DNA of 64,000 nt from Limanda limanda (GCF_963576545.1 NC_083655.1:16276704-16340703), one strand, 5' to 3'. Counted from the first letter of the stretch, positions 27,201-39,630 are shown. The notes: a model not told the origin generated them from the letters alone. Made by a program: numbers and translations.

Positions 27201-28054
27201 TAACCATCAATGGAGAAAATGAATGGGAAATTTACTTACGGAAGCTGAGCTGTTTTAAAACTGGGCGGTCACTCTTACGCTCTATACCACAGTGTTCTGT
27301 ATGTATATGCTCGTGCAAATAAAGTCACATCTTCATACTTCTGAATTTTCAGTTCATCAAAATGACCTTGGCATCAAACGGTGCTTTACAGATAAGCTGC
27401 ACCGCAGAGACTCAAGCAGTGTGAGCTAACGCAAATATTTCTGCCTCCTCGCCTCACACTGTGCTGCGCCGCGGCAAACATGGCGGCCCTAACAAAAAAA
27501 AAGCAGACACGTATATAAATAAATAAGTCAGTTGAAGATGTGCTCTTGAAGCTGTATTACTGGGCTGACGGCTTAAGCTTAGGGAGAAGGAATGAGAGAC
27601 AAATTTAGCAGCAGATCTTAGAATAACTAGGTGGGGATAAAGCTTATAAAAAGTGCAAATGGCTGCACTTCTGGACAGTGTGTGCTTAAGGCCCCGAGAT
27701 GAAGTGCTGACTTTAATGTGTTTGCAGTTTTGAGGGGGTGGAGAAAAAAAAAAGTTTTAATGAACTAATTTAGACATTTCAAAGTCTAGGAACTTGAAGA
27801 GGGATCACAGGACTCGCCACAACCTTTGACTGAGCAACGCTTTGATCCAGTTTGTAGACAAGGGAGAGAAAATTAGTTTTTTTTCAATATGCAGGATCAA
27901 TGACAATATCCCAAACTGCCGGGTTTTCATTAGTAATATTGATTTAATTCTTTGTCACCCATGCTAAGCTAACAAATTGTTTGCTGTAGCTCTTTCTTTA
28001 TTTTGCAGTTATGAGAGTGGTGTCAAACATTTCATCTGTGCTTCAGGCAGTGGC
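24259..28054. other. Gene-free unique DNA
   Basis: No gene. 24670-25560 is AT-rich. Short TG (25648-25665) and CA (26449-26465) runs are present. 26040-26350 and 27400-27760 are less AT-rich and might be conserved. The 143-codon minus-strand frame at 24235-24666 starts inside unique DNA and ends within the foldback element, with no domain, and is not called. Confidence 0.4.
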
Positions 28055-28240
28055 GGATCTAGGGTTTTTTCTTAATCAGGGGCCATAAAGGGGCCCCAAT
28101 GTACACAGATTCCTTATTCAGTTAAGTCATTCCTTGTTAACTGTTAACTCTATAGCTTTTAATAAAGCCATACATAAGTGAATATACTTGAAAAAAATGT
28201 CTTGTAGAAGCTTTCTGTAAACTACAAAAATCTAATCTTC
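28055..28240 (+). mobile_element. hAT-type element end, partial
   Basis: Begins with CAGTGGCGGATCTAGGG, which matches the CAG-GGCGG style of hAT terminal repeats and resembles ends I know from fish. It is followed by GGGGCCATAAAGGGGCCCC. I found no convincing opposite end or target duplication, so this is a truncated relic with an approximate right limit. Confidence 0.45.
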
Positions 28241-29268
28241 GAGGCTACAGGGCCAGGAAACACACAAACGTTTTAAAGTGTGAGTTTGTCCTTGTAGGAT
28301 CTGAGTTCTTCTTCCACCATTGCTTAAAACACAATAAGGCCATGCATCTTTGCAACAGTTGGTACAACAAGTTATATGAATGATTTTGAAAAACAGCTGT
28401 TTTGTACCACAACTTTGTTTACCAGGTACATTTATGAAATCAATGAGCAGAAATTGAGGCTGTTTGTGAATAACGTTAAAGCCATCAAGCCAAACTACTG
28501 TAACTCAGACTGTAATGTGATCCTAGCCCATATAAGGAGGCCGGAACACTTCTATGTTGTATGGCTCAGCTGTGTTCTTCCTGTGATTACAGCACTTATA
28601 CACACAACAAAAGAAGCACATCCTTTTCACTTCTACAATCTGCTGCCAATTATTACTCTGTTAACTTGAATACATTCCTTAATGCACTAGAGTATTTCCC
28701 CCACCCTCTCAGCCCCCACCTGACGAAAGAGAAAGAAAAATGGGAGGTGTGATTGCACCCTCAGCCTCTGTGACCGGGACATCTGTTCTGTGGCAGATAC
28801 TCTTCCCTGTGGGCCTGCACTCTTCCACTGCTGGGCGTCACCCTCTTCAAACGGCGCACACAGAAACGTTTCCTCGTTCCACTCCTCCGTCTCCTCCACT
28901 GGAGTCAATACACTGCTGCTCCAGGAGCTATTACCGATATGCTCCGGCCAAGTGTAAAACCTCTATCTGCCACTTATCAGCACAGCAACTCTCTCCTCTA
29001 TGGAAACTTCCCATTATGCCTCGGCACTTCTCCTCCGACTCCAGCACACATGAAATTGAAGTTTATTTTTGGTCCATTTGAAGAGGTTTGGACAGATTGT
29101 AGAGTATCACCTGGACAACATGTCAGTGTACAAACAACAGGCTTTTTAGACAAAATATAAATCCAAAAAAACGTCAAAACCCTAATTAATTAAGAACTTG
29201 TATTAGGTAGAATGTCACTCAGAAGAAACCACATTTAAATTCACTAGATCTTAAATATATCTACTCAT
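28241..29268. other. Gene-free unique DNA
   Basis: No gene. 28680-29080 is GC-richer and carries overlapping open frames on both strands without recognisable domains. 29160-29268 is AT-rich. Confidence 0.4.
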
Positions 29269-29312
29269 ATATCTATGAGTGTGTGCAAAAAATTGCACAC
29301 ACTCATAGATAT
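29269..29312. repeat. Perfect 20-bp inverted repeat, 4-nt loop
   Basis: ATATCTATGAGTGTGTGCAA (29269-29288) is the exact reverse complement of 29293-29312, with AAAA between. The right arm belongs to the dispersed repeat that continues to 29875. The left arm is an inverted copy of only its last 20 bases, so the palindrome looks like a small terminal inversion or fold-back repair product. The stem is perfect but the loop is too small and the arms too short for a typical microRNA precursor. Confidence 0.93.
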
Positions 29313-29875
29313 CAGTCCCCTAAACTTGCCTGAATCTTTTTGCATCAGGATCCACATATTATAAATATTATTAATGTTTTATAAAATGCTTTATCTCACA
29401 ATGTAAAATATTTTTTTTTTAAATCCTGAAAAATTTGGCCTCTGATGCAGGGACTAATTTTAACTGGTTCTATCCTGACCTGTACCACATCTTTCCAACA
29501 GTGATCATGGTATCACGCTAACTAGCTAACAAACATAACAAAGTTGTTACCATCCACGCAATGCAGGTCTCTTTCTCATGGGAGAGTTGTGTACCTGCCA
29601 CACGGAATCTGTTGCACCTGAGAGCTTCATGTGTGTGTGCAGGTTCACATGCACCCATGCTAGCGCCACTGAATAAATTAACCTTAGGGAAATTAAAAAG
29701 TGAATAAAAAATCCTGGATCTGCCCATAATGGATTCTTTGCTGACTCATCAGCAACTATTCTCCAAGGGGTGTAGGTATCCATCGAGTAGTTTCTGCGTA
29801 ACCTTACTAACTAACAGACAAACAAATGAAAACATAACTTCCTAATCTTCCAGGGGTAATAATAATACTGCCACA
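29269..29875 (-). mobile_element. Dispersed repeat, minus orientation, two related segments
   Basis: Read on the minus strand, 29875 to about 29695 and about 29575 to 29290 are two related stretches. Each begins near a TTATGTTT/GTTAGCTAG or GTTAGTTAG block and a GTTACGCAGAAACTAC or equivalent, then runs into GGATTTTTTATTCAC-like text. The pattern (octamers of TTTG or TTAG, a 'tacgcaaaaactac' block, a 'gatccaggattttttttcac' block) belongs to a dispersed fish repeat I recognise, but I cannot name its class. The lower end closes in a perfect hairpin (29269-29312). Confidence 0.55.
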
Positions 29876-30992
29876 GCCACAACTCTATCTTCATAGTGAG
29901 TATATTGGAATGTGGGGGGAGTAAAATAAATCATGATTTTTTTTTTAATTAAACCAAATGAACAGTTTTATGTGAATAAAACATCAGACTCAACTAGAAC
30001 AGGTTTTCTTTGAAATAGAAAATTTTAATGGAGATTCATTGGCTTTTTAAGAAAGCAGAATTACATTACCTTACATCTCTATTAAGATCTTCATAAGCGC
30101 ACATAATAAAAGGGCCTATTAAAGATTTAATAAATGAAACTCTGAGTGAAGTCAAATGGATTTGGCGAAGGCTGCGGGTTAGAGGCTCTCTCTCTAACAC
30201 ACACACCCCCACAGCCAGAAAAAGAAAGGGACCCGGGGTCCCATTATGCGGAAAGAACAAGCAGAGCCGTCAGAAATGGATTATTCTCCTAAAACTAATT
30301 TGGTTTCAGTTTTGAGAGAATGGAGCCATGTTCTACTTGGCAAAACAAAGCACAGAATGCTCCAATGAAAACAACCTGTGTGATGTGATAAGTGTTTTGG
30401 TATGAAACATGCCCCAGTGAAACAACACCATCAGAATACATGTAACAATTAAAAAACCAGCACAATAAATCACATTCAAAATCAATTGGTTTTATTAAGA
30501 GTAATAATATCCATAGACCATCTTGGTCTTTGCACAGATAATCGTTCCTAATAAGGTCAAGAGTTCACTGATGTAACAAAACATGGCTTATAAACTAGCA
30601 ATTAAGGGAAAATCAGATCAGAGAGTATTCCTTAGCTTGAGAAAACAGGATTTCACAGTTTGCTGCTAAAAGTCAAGTGTGATTGAATTGGTATACAGCA
30701 AGTTTTCTCAAAAGAAATAAGGCTTCCACGTTAATCCTGGAGTAGTTTGTCTTCTGTTGGACCAAATAAAACAATCTAAGTCATGTCCTGCCATTTGTGT
30801 GTCATCAGCAAGAAGTGGGAAAAGAGTATGAGGTTGCAATGATCACCATTTTTATATAAAGCAGCAAAATACATATAAAAACAAAAAAGTTGCAACAGGG
30901 ACACAAATAAATGAGTTACAGCAGATTAAGGTTGTTATAAGGAGCATATAAAAACAAATGGGCCTCAAACCCACCCGTGAGGGACACCCCAC
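29876..30992. other. Gene-free AT-rich DNA
   Basis: AT-rich unique sequence with A/T runs (for example near 29938-29950). I see no repeat family, RNA gene or coding signal. Confidence 0.45.
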
Positions 30993-31546
30993 TTAAAGGT
31001 GCAGTCAGTAGGATTTTGAAAACAGAAGAGAGCATGAGATGTGAGAATTGTAATGATTACATCTTCCAGAACACACCTCCGCTTTCCAAAAATGTATCTC
31101 ATAGTCCCTCTCTGCAGGCTGTCATACACATCCACGAAGGTAACCATAGTTAGGGTTTGTGCACTATATTGGTGTATACATTGCCACCAATAGTCCGACT
31201 CGTGACCTTATTCAGAATAATTCTTATTTTGATCATGAATACTTCACATGTCCTCTTGGAAATGCTGTTTACATAGCAGTGTCTTAATCACACTATTTGT
31301 TTAATCAGGCTCATATCGGAATATTGGTGTCAAGGTAAACAGAGTCATTTACACCTAATAAGATGCTCATACTGGCTGTGGTAGAAAGATGGGATGTTGG
31401 ATTCTTCCAAATTGCAAAACAAGCTGTAGGTGGAGCCAGAATTTTTTTTAAATACTATCTGTCTTGTGTACTGCTGTCAGATCATAGTGACAGCTTTAGC
31501 AAATATGACAAAGTTTATTTCATAAATGTTGTACCTGCACCTTCAA
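30993..31546. mobile_element. MITE with AAGGTGCAG ends, about 554 bp
   Basis: The left end TTAAAGGTGCAG and the right end on the minus strand, TTGAAGGTGCAG, differ at one position over 12 bp. A TTAA duplication is plausible at the left and mutated at the right. From memory, 'TTAAAGGTGCAGT' ends mark a widespread fish MITE. A second, decayed copy lies at 7700-8090. It has no coding capacity. The stretch 31205-31345 may be a second element inserted inside it, but I could not delimit it. Confidence 0.65.
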
Positions 31547-34411
31547 GGAATAACAGAGAAGAAAAAACATTATCTGGGACAAATCGTTTAGATAAGACTT
31601 GACCAAATCAAGGTCAAACCATCTCTCAAGAGAAAAATAATGTCAACAAAAATAAATGTTTTTGACATCAGCTTGTCCTCCTCTCCACTTTATTCCACCA
31701 CATTAGCCAATTATTGTATGATTTACCTTTAAAGCCATTAAGTACAAAACACTTACAAGAACATCTGCAAGCCCTCCTTTGAACACAAAGAGAACGCAGC
31801 AGCTCTGCTTTGGTTATTCCATGAACATGTGTTGGACCCTGGGGGGACTACTGCTGAATGTAATAATCTATTAAAACACAACTTAACAATATTGATCCCC
31901 ATGTTCAAAGCTATTAATGTGAGGGCCGGTGGGCTGGCAGGGCGACAGGCTCACTCCCCTCCGTGTAATTTATTTCCCTGTCCACCATGTTAGCCAGCTT
32001 CCTGCAGCGCACTGGGGAGATTAACTAAATACGCATGTGCAGAGAAGGGTCACTTATATGTAGACTCTATTGATGTCATAATAGTGTGTCGTTTTGCATG
32101 TGTTTTCCTTTGAGGGCAGGTTGACAATGAACATATTTACATTTATGATATGATCAGGTAAGTTTATGGATTCGCTAGAAAGTTTTATTAATACTATGTT
32201 CAAATGGCAATCATACTTATATACACTAATATTATCCTGATGGCATTTGTCAGTTTTTGATTAAAGGTGTATGATAAATCCATTTTGATCCATTAATCCG
32301 TTTCAGTGTCTCAGTTGTGATTTTTTTTGATGCACTATGATAGAATTGTCAGATGGCTCCTGCTCTCTGGGCTGCTTCAGGTTCAGCACCATGGACAGCA
32401 GTCACATCACACTTCCGCCTGAAATCTGTTTCCCAGCTGCACAAAAATGTGCCTCGGTGCATCACAGCGTTATATTTTACATTTTATCTCGAAGATTCTC
32501 AGTCATCCAAGTCATGGTGTCTTTAGGTGTTGTATAAGTGTATATAGGCAACTGGACTTGCTTGTGGTTCTTCAATGAGGAATTTGCGCTTCTTACATTC
32601 CTTTTCCTCGGAGTGTTGGGAAGACTTTGCCTTTCTCACAAATCTGGATTCTTCCTCCTGGACTTCACTGGGAAGATTTGATAAAAACTACTGCTCAGCC
32701 TCGGTTTTGAGTGCATCCATTGTGAAGTGCGTCTGCATCACTCCCTCGTTGAGTAGTCGGTTCTGAGCCTGTTATTATATAAAATGACGTAAACTGTGGT
32801 GTTTGGCATTGACACATCGTTTATTTAGAAATGATTTAGAAAATCCTAAATCACAATTGCATCACCGTTTGCAGAAGATATTCTAAATACATAGTTTTAT
32901 AAGAGCAATTTTAAAAATAGAAATCCATGGCCACACACACACTTCAGTGCACAAACCTTGCTCACTATACATTCTGCAATCAATCACATTGATAACTGCC
33001 TTGTAGGCACACACACACATCCTTGCATGTACAAAAACACACCTACACCCACACTTATACATGCACCGCAATCCGCTGCATGTGCCAGGTAATTAAAGCC
33101 CAAATCATGATATGTCAGAGCCCTTCCTCGTGCCTGCGGCTCCTGGAAGGTGTCCTGGCTTATCAGAGCCATATTGATCTGAGCCGGAGGAGAAGCATGG
33201 TCTGGGGGAATTTGTGTTCATTTTGGAAGAGGACACAGCTGTCAGCGGGCCAAAGATTAGTCTGTCTAAAGGGCTTTTCTTACAGCATCTCTAAATAGAG
33301 CTTGGCTGGATGCAGACGATGAGAATCAAACCTCAGCCCCCCCCCTTGCCCATGTGTGAAATCAATCACGCACTGTTACGTTTCATTTTTCCAAGAGCAC
33401 AGAGAGGTCTGGGATCGAGCTTCACCTGAACTACAAGTGCTGGGTTCATCAGTCAGTCATCAGGAGACCTCACTGAAAACCAACTCAATCCCCAGTCTGT
33501 CAGCATCGGTGAGAGTCTCTGTGTTTGGTGGTGTAAACTTTGGCTGTTGTTCCCTGGTGGAGACTTGTTACTCCGAGCAGGTGTCTGCAGGATTTTAACT
33601 CAGACAAGTTAACAAGCAGCCTGATTTACAAGTGTTGTTTCCTGACAATGAGCTAATTCCTTTAATTGCTCCACTTGGTTGCGTCTGTCACGTAATCCCT
33701 GTGAGCTCGACAAATATGATTCAAGTTGTGATCAGTTCGGGAAATTAGAGTCTGTTAGTCGACAGGATGTTTGTGTCACAATAACATCAGGCTGGAAACC
33801 ACATGTCAAAGCTGGAGGCTTAAGAGAGGGAGCCGAGTCAAACATAAATCAGATTTAAGACTTGACTTCAGTCTTCAAAGCAATTTGAATCAATATTTTT
33901 TACTTAAGCAATATTGTTTTGAACTGCTGTGTTTTAATATATAGTATTTTATATGGTCATATTTTGCGTCTACAATCTTAATCTTAAAAGTAACTAGTAA
34001 CAAACATTTTAAATCAAGAAGTGGAGTGAAAAAGAATATATAAGTACAAACATTTTACTTGAGAGAATGTTTACAAATAACTAGTATTGTCAAACAGTAA
34101 AACACAAGCCTCCCTGAAGAGCTCCAAATAGTTTGTAAGAAGTCAGCGGAGTGAATGAAAATAACATCACTCCGTAACATAAAATCAAAAAAACATCAAA
34201 AGCAGATCATATACAGCAGCCTAAATATATGTGATGTACTGAAAGATATACTGTAAGGATAAACTGTTTTTTACAGGTTTTCCCACATCACCTGAGTAAG
34301 AACGAAAAAAAAGCTTTCGGACATATGCTATTAAAATAATACAGCAAATTTAAGCGTACATTTTTACAGAGTACCGATTCTAAAATAATTAAAAACTTAA
34401 GTCTGTCTTTT
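31547..34411. other. Unique DNA; candidate conserved blocks
   Basis: No gene. 31900-32080 and 33080-33260 are repeat-free and balanced and might be conserved. 32880-33060 has scattered CA runs. 33850-34390 is AT-rich. Open frames at 33023-33298 and 33356-33598 show no domain. Confidence 0.3.
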
Positions 34412-34660
34412 CTAACGTGATTGATTTCTTGATTTCCGTGGGCACCATATTTTATAAAGTTGCACTAGTGTTGACTCAGGGCTGGTAAGTCTTTCCAAAG
34501 TTGTAAGTGAGCTCCGTGCCACTCCCACCATCTCCTCACCAGTCCTAAACCCAGCCTGCTGTGAACCCTGTCCCCTCTGATGGATCCCCTCGTGTTCATT
34601 TATTGAACCCAGGTAGGTGAATCCAATTAGTGTTTCTGTGTCTCCCACATCGGGCTGTGC
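34412..34660 (-). mobile_element. LINE reverse-transcriptase relic
   Basis: The minus-strand translation (34648 to 34412) contains FTYLGS, a motif found in many LINE-encoded polymerase ORFs after the reverse-transcriptase catalytic core. It is followed downstream by a KIWCPRKS-type region that would sit where those proteins carry a conserved K/RxW segment. The frame is only 78 residues and lacks the catalytic FADD-type motif, so it is a fragment. Which clade it belongs to cannot be judged by eye. Confidence 0.5.
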
Positions 34661-35000
34661 TGTTTCTTACCTTCAAAAAGCCGGGGCTCCTATTAGCTCA
34701 CGGTAACGCCTCTGTATTTTATACTATGGCTTTTATGGGCTCTCCAATGTCACTGCATCAAAGGAGCCTTGTCTGTACATGAATCTAGCCATGCCAGAAT
34801 CCTTCAGCCCCATTATCCCAGTGAAGTGCCCTTCCTCGGCCGTTTGTATTCACCTGCGCCTCGCCCCATTACCTTCCTCTGGGTAATTGCTCTTTAGGCT
34901 TCTTGTATTTCTGACCTGCTCTCGTCAGGACAGGAAATAGCCATTTTCTGAAATCTTGTATGCCTTTAAAATGTGTCATACTATACTGTATACTCTATAA
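34661..35000. promoter_or_regulatory. Candidate conserved non-coding block
   Basis: Between a LINE relic and a hAT MITE lies a repeat-free, balanced stretch (about 34680-34970) that includes CCCATTATCCCAGTGAAG and GGGTAATTGCTCTTTAGGC. It has the look of conserved non-coding DNA, but this is inference; conservation was not tested. Confidence 0.3.
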
Positions 35001-35631
35001 CAAGGGTCTTCAACGTTTTTCAGGCCAAGGACCCCTAAACTGGAAGAGAGATGGAGCAGGGACCCCCTACTATATATATTGTATAAATTGTGTTTTATAT
35101 TAAACTGGGCCTAGTGCCACGTATAAACATAACTACCCTGTTATTGTGCATTCAATACTAAGCTATTCAAATATTACACAGGTTCATATATTCATGTTTT
35201 TAATTTAAACATGTGCAAGGTAAAGGGTGGCCATGCCACTGCCTTTTATAAACATACGTCTTGCATACAACACTGAGCTATTAAAGTAATTCACAGATTT
35301 ATGTTTTTATTTTAAACATGCATGTAGAAGAGACAGTAAATCCTCAAGCTATCTGTGGATGGCACAAATACTCCCACATTAGTGAGATGTCGGACCCTGG
35401 AGGGTAGCATACAACTTATCTAACCTTGGACGGATGGAGGTTGTCAGGCAGAGGGTCATATCAGCCTCACAATATGTTGGATGCATGTTTGTGGGAAAAA
35501 AATTGGTTGGAAAATAAATTAAAAATTATTTAAAAAAAAATAATTGTCTAATCAACCAAACATTTCGTGACCCCCCTGCAGTACCTCCGCAGACCCCCTA
35601 GAGGTCGCGGACCCCGTGTTGAAGACCTCTG
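35001..35631. mobile_element. hAT-type MITE, 631 bp, with target duplications
   Basis: The left end CAAGGGTCTTCAAC and the right end on the minus strand, CAGAGGTCTTCAAC, share 12 of 14 bases, in the CAGRGG style of hAT elements. The flanks CTCTATAA (34993-35000) and CTTTATAA (35632-35639) match at 7 of 8 positions, as expected for hAT 8-bp target duplications. Inside each end a run of CCCC follows (GGACCCC and mirrored GGGGTCC). The interior is AT-rich and non-coding. It is a complete but non-autonomous element; a transposase in trans would have been needed. Confidence 0.9.
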
Positions 35632-35639
35632 CTTTATAA

Positions 35640-36574
35640 TATAAAGTCTAATGTGGTAAGTGTTGACTCTCAGAATGACAACTCCACCATGGATACAGAA
35701 GCAGCACTCACAAAGTGGTGAGACCTGGGTGAATACAAAAGCAGCTCAGGGAAAAATCTGAAAATGTACATTACATTATATAATCTTACCTTGAGAAGAA
35801 CTTCCATCGTTTGACTGCTTTCCCATTAAACTCAAATTAGATGATTATTTACTCTGCAGGGCTCTGGATCTGCTCAGTCATGCATAGCCGATCTCTCAAG
35901 TCCCCCTCCGCAGCGTCGGATGGTTATGAAAAAGAAAAAAAACTCAAGGATAATGGAAAATTGATTTTTATCTCCCCCATATCTGTTTAAATATGATTAA
36001 CAGTGAGCTTGACACAGCACGTCAAATTAATAATGACGTGTGGTGGGAAAAGGCAATCAATAATTGACAAGATAAATATAGATAACGGGTTCATAATGCT
36101 CCCGACGCGGGTCACGCCGATAACAAATGGAGCATTAGCATGTGAATGATAATCAGGAGTCATTAGGCAGGTGTGAATGACAATGCTATAATGCGGTGGC
36201 GAGCGCCTTCTGACATCACCTCCAGCGCTCTGAGGGCGGCCGCGGGAATTAACCGGGGCCCACGCATCCCTCTGTTCATCTGATAGGAGCCTAGAGGTCA
36301 TTTGGCAGAGCAGCGTGTTCCTCCTCCGTGTTCACTCCCCCCCCGCCGCTGAACGCAGCTCCACTGTTTCCCCCTGAATCAAAAGTGAAGTGGCGGCTAA
36401 TGAAAACGAATAGCACATTTGTATATCGTTAGCGCCGTGCGAAAGGGCTCCCGGGGGGGAAGTGTTGGGCGTGTGAACACAGTTCAACAGTGATTACGCG
36501 GAGGTTAACGGCCGGCCTGACATAAGTGTTAGACTCCTCGTATTATGTCGATTCACTGAGCTGTTGAACCATTA

Positions 36575-36577
<3 letters not shown>
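35640..36577. promoter_or_regulatory. CpG-rich candidate regulatory block 35830-36545
   Basis: After an AT-rich lead-in, about 36090-36540 has a high density of CpG by eye (for example CGACGCGGGTCACGCCGATA, GGCGGCCGCGGG, CGGAGGTTAACGGCCGG), far above neighbouring DNA. It also has TTAATAATGACGTG and ATTAACC-type cores and no simple repeats. It could be a CpG island-like enhancer or a silent promoter. There is no gene start that I can recognise. Confidence 0.4.

Positions 36578-36629
<52 letters not shown>
36578..36629. repeat. (TC)n microsatellite
   Basis: About 52 bases of TC repeats, purine-rich on the minus strand, followed by a pyrimidine-rich tail to about 36640. Confidence 0.96.
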
Positions 36630-36633
<4 letters not shown>

Positions 36634-36828
36634 CTCTCCCCCTCACACACAGATAAAGGTATTTGCCCAGGGCGAGACAGATGTACTTTGCATTTATGAG
36701 AGCATACATTATGTGAGACATCAAACATTTGCTTAACACCTCGGAATCTCATTTCATTTCAGTGAGGTTGCAGCTTCAGCCCAGTTCCCTACCTGATACT
36801 GTTTCCTGCTTGATACATCTACCTACTA
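36630..36828. other. Short gene-free stretch
   Basis: Unique DNA between two microsatellites, with nothing recognised. Confidence 0.5.
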
Positions 36829-37029
<201 letters not shown>

Positions 37030-39499
37030 AGTATGAGGAACACATATTTCACAAATGGTTCAGCTTATTGGCTTCACACTTGGCATGTCTATTGTGAATT
37101 GTACAAGACAATGCAGTAAACACAAAATCTGTTTTTCAAAGTGAAAGCACTACATTCGTTTTGTTGCTGCAATGCTTGATACAGAGTGAAAATACAGAGC
37201 TTTTATTTTGAAAATGTGTGGACTTGTTGTTTCTGACATTCAACGTATGAAGAACAACAATTAAGTAAATCATTCAAACTCATACGTAAGCCACACACAT
37301 GAATAGTAACTAAAAACAATTCTGTTGAATTTTAGGAAAGACATTGACTATATAATCTTCATTGCAGATAAACCAGATAGGATGAACACCTTGTAACTTC
37401 ACTCTGCAACATAGACTGTTATTAAAATCACTGCACGCAACATCCAGCACACAAACAATACAAAGTGACAGTATATTGAACAACTGTTCAAAGAGGACTC
37501 ACCAGGACGAAGGAACAATTCTGAATAAGCTCCAGAAGAACACCACAGCAAACAGCCCAATCTAAACAGGCGGGTTTAGAATAGGCACTGCGCTATAGTA
37601 CATTAAAAATATAGCTGGGGTTGCACTGAAGTGTAAGCAGCAGGGGTGTGGGCAGAGCCTCGGCCTCAACTTATCATCCTGCTCAAAACTATAGCTTTTA
37701 GATGACAGGCCTTGTAAATGGGTTATCTAAAATCCAATATATATCGGAGGAGAGATCGCTGGGGAAAAGGCGCGCTTGACTGTATCATCCTGATCCATAA
37801 CTTTCCCTCCCAACCGGGGGCCCCATTTATTGTCAGTTCCATTCGAAAGATGGGTCTGTCAGTCGGGTGGGAGTTTCGCAGCTGTTTATTTTCAAATCAA
37901 TACTCAATTACTATAAGGAAGATCCACTCCCTTGCCCATTTTCGAGATGAAATTATGGACTGCAGCAATAACACTTAGTCAAGGCGAGAGCTGCTGTCAT
38001 TAACTCACAACTGGGAAGGATAAGTACACCGGGATTTTTTATAACAACTGGATTTCTACCCCCCCCCCCCTCCTCTTTTTACCCTTTTACTTTCTAATTA
38101 ATCACGATGAAAAAGACCCTTTGCAACATGACGGATGACCAGAGAAAACAATTTTCACCCTAAGAGCCTTTTAATTTTAAACTCTGAGTGCTCATTGACT
38201 GCAACTCCCAACAACCCATCAATGCTAGTTTTTAATGCACTTCCTCTTTTGTTATTGAGAAGAATGGGGAGGCAGCGAGGCCGAGGCTCCTCTTCACAAC
38301 TCAAGCCATCGATTTGCTAAATGCCAGACATTTGCCATAGGAGAGAGGCCTGTCAATGGCTCTGGCAGGGTGCGTGTAAATTACTCCATTAGGGAGCGGT
38401 TTTTGGTTATTTATAGTGGAGAGAGACAGAGGTTAGGCTGCATAAATGGGCCTGGATTGCGCTCTGCGAGTCAAGCACAGCGCGTGTTTAGTCCATTCAC
38501 ATGGAAAAGTGCTTTAAGTTGGAGAAAAAGAACGGAAAAAAAACTCAGATATTGCAGTATAAAAAACAGAGAAGCCGTCATTCAATGTAACAGTTTATGA
38601 CAGACGGGCTCCGTTTTTGTGAAAGTAGGCTAGACAGGTCCGAGGGCAACATCCAACCCTGGCGGAAACTGTGACAAGTGGTTTCCGTTGTGGTTATTGT
38701 TAGCGTCCACGCCGGTTGGGACGGGTCAGTCAAAACAGTTGTGTGACATTGCAACATATTGGGGAAGATGCTGTCTTATGTAGACTGCAAGTAAAAGAAA
38801 GAACGAGAAATAAAGTGTAGGAAGTACGCAGACATAAACAGGTCAGAGCTGTCGTCGGTTTGGACAAAAACTTTAAAGCTGTGCAGAATCTCATCTTTTG
38901 CCGATCATCAATGAATCAAATCATGACACAGGAGCAGGATGCATTCATCCTATTAAATCAAAAACCTTACATGTGTTTTTTTAACTCATGAAATCTTTAT
39001 TTTCATAACCTTATTTAGTTTTAGTTTTGGCAAACGCTGTGTTGTACGGTATGGTTAGTGCCATATCGGAACATTATGAGGAAAGAGTCTTAATTCCTTA
39101 AAAAAAAGGTCACGATATAACATATACAGTGGAATTTAACTATAAGAATATAGATAAAAGTATTATTATGAAAAATTAAAAATAAATGTTCAGGAAGTGA
39201 GCAGCAAAAATACTCAGTGCTCGCCAGAGTCCCACTCACACTTTGATACGTATATTAACGTGGTGCTGATGAGGCAACATTATTTTGTTATTTGTGTGTT
39301 TAAGCCATAATAACCATTTTAAGGCGAAATTTTGCCGTAACGGATATTATCACATACAGTATGTTATAAATATATTTAGTGCTATGGTTCCTGTAAGTCT
39401 ACATAGTATGACCTAATTCTACATGAGGTGAGAATGAGGCTGGATCAACATATCTTATAGTGCAGAAGTGGATCCTCTGTGTATTTCTGCAGACACCCA
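37030..39499. other. Unique DNA; candidate conserved block 37690-38520
   Basis: No gene. 37690-38520 is repeat-free apart from a C run near 38049-38060, with AATTA-type cores and CpGs, and could be conserved. 38900-39450 is AT-rich and featureless. Short open frames at 37718-37978 and 38370-38600 show no domain. Confidence 0.3.
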
Positions 39500-39630
39500 T
39501 TCTTCTTCTTCTTCTTCTTCTTCTTCTTCTTCTTCTTCTTCTTCTTCTTCTTCTTCTTCTTCTTCTTCTTCTTCTTCTTCTTCTTCTTCTTCTTCTTCTT
39601 CTTCTTCTTCTTCTTCTTCTTCTTCTTCTT
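39500..39630. repeat. (TTC)n trinucleotide tract, about 43 units
   Basis: About 131 bases of uninterrupted TTC (GAA on the minus strand). Long GAA/TTC tracts are polypurine-polypyrimidine and can form triplex DNA. Glutamate, serine, phenylalanine and leucine homopolymer frames across it are artefacts. Confidence 0.97.

Noticed and set aside
29269..29312. Hairpin as a microRNA precursor
   Set aside because: Arms of 20 bp and a 4-nt loop are far shorter than a precursor, and no known microRNA is recognised.
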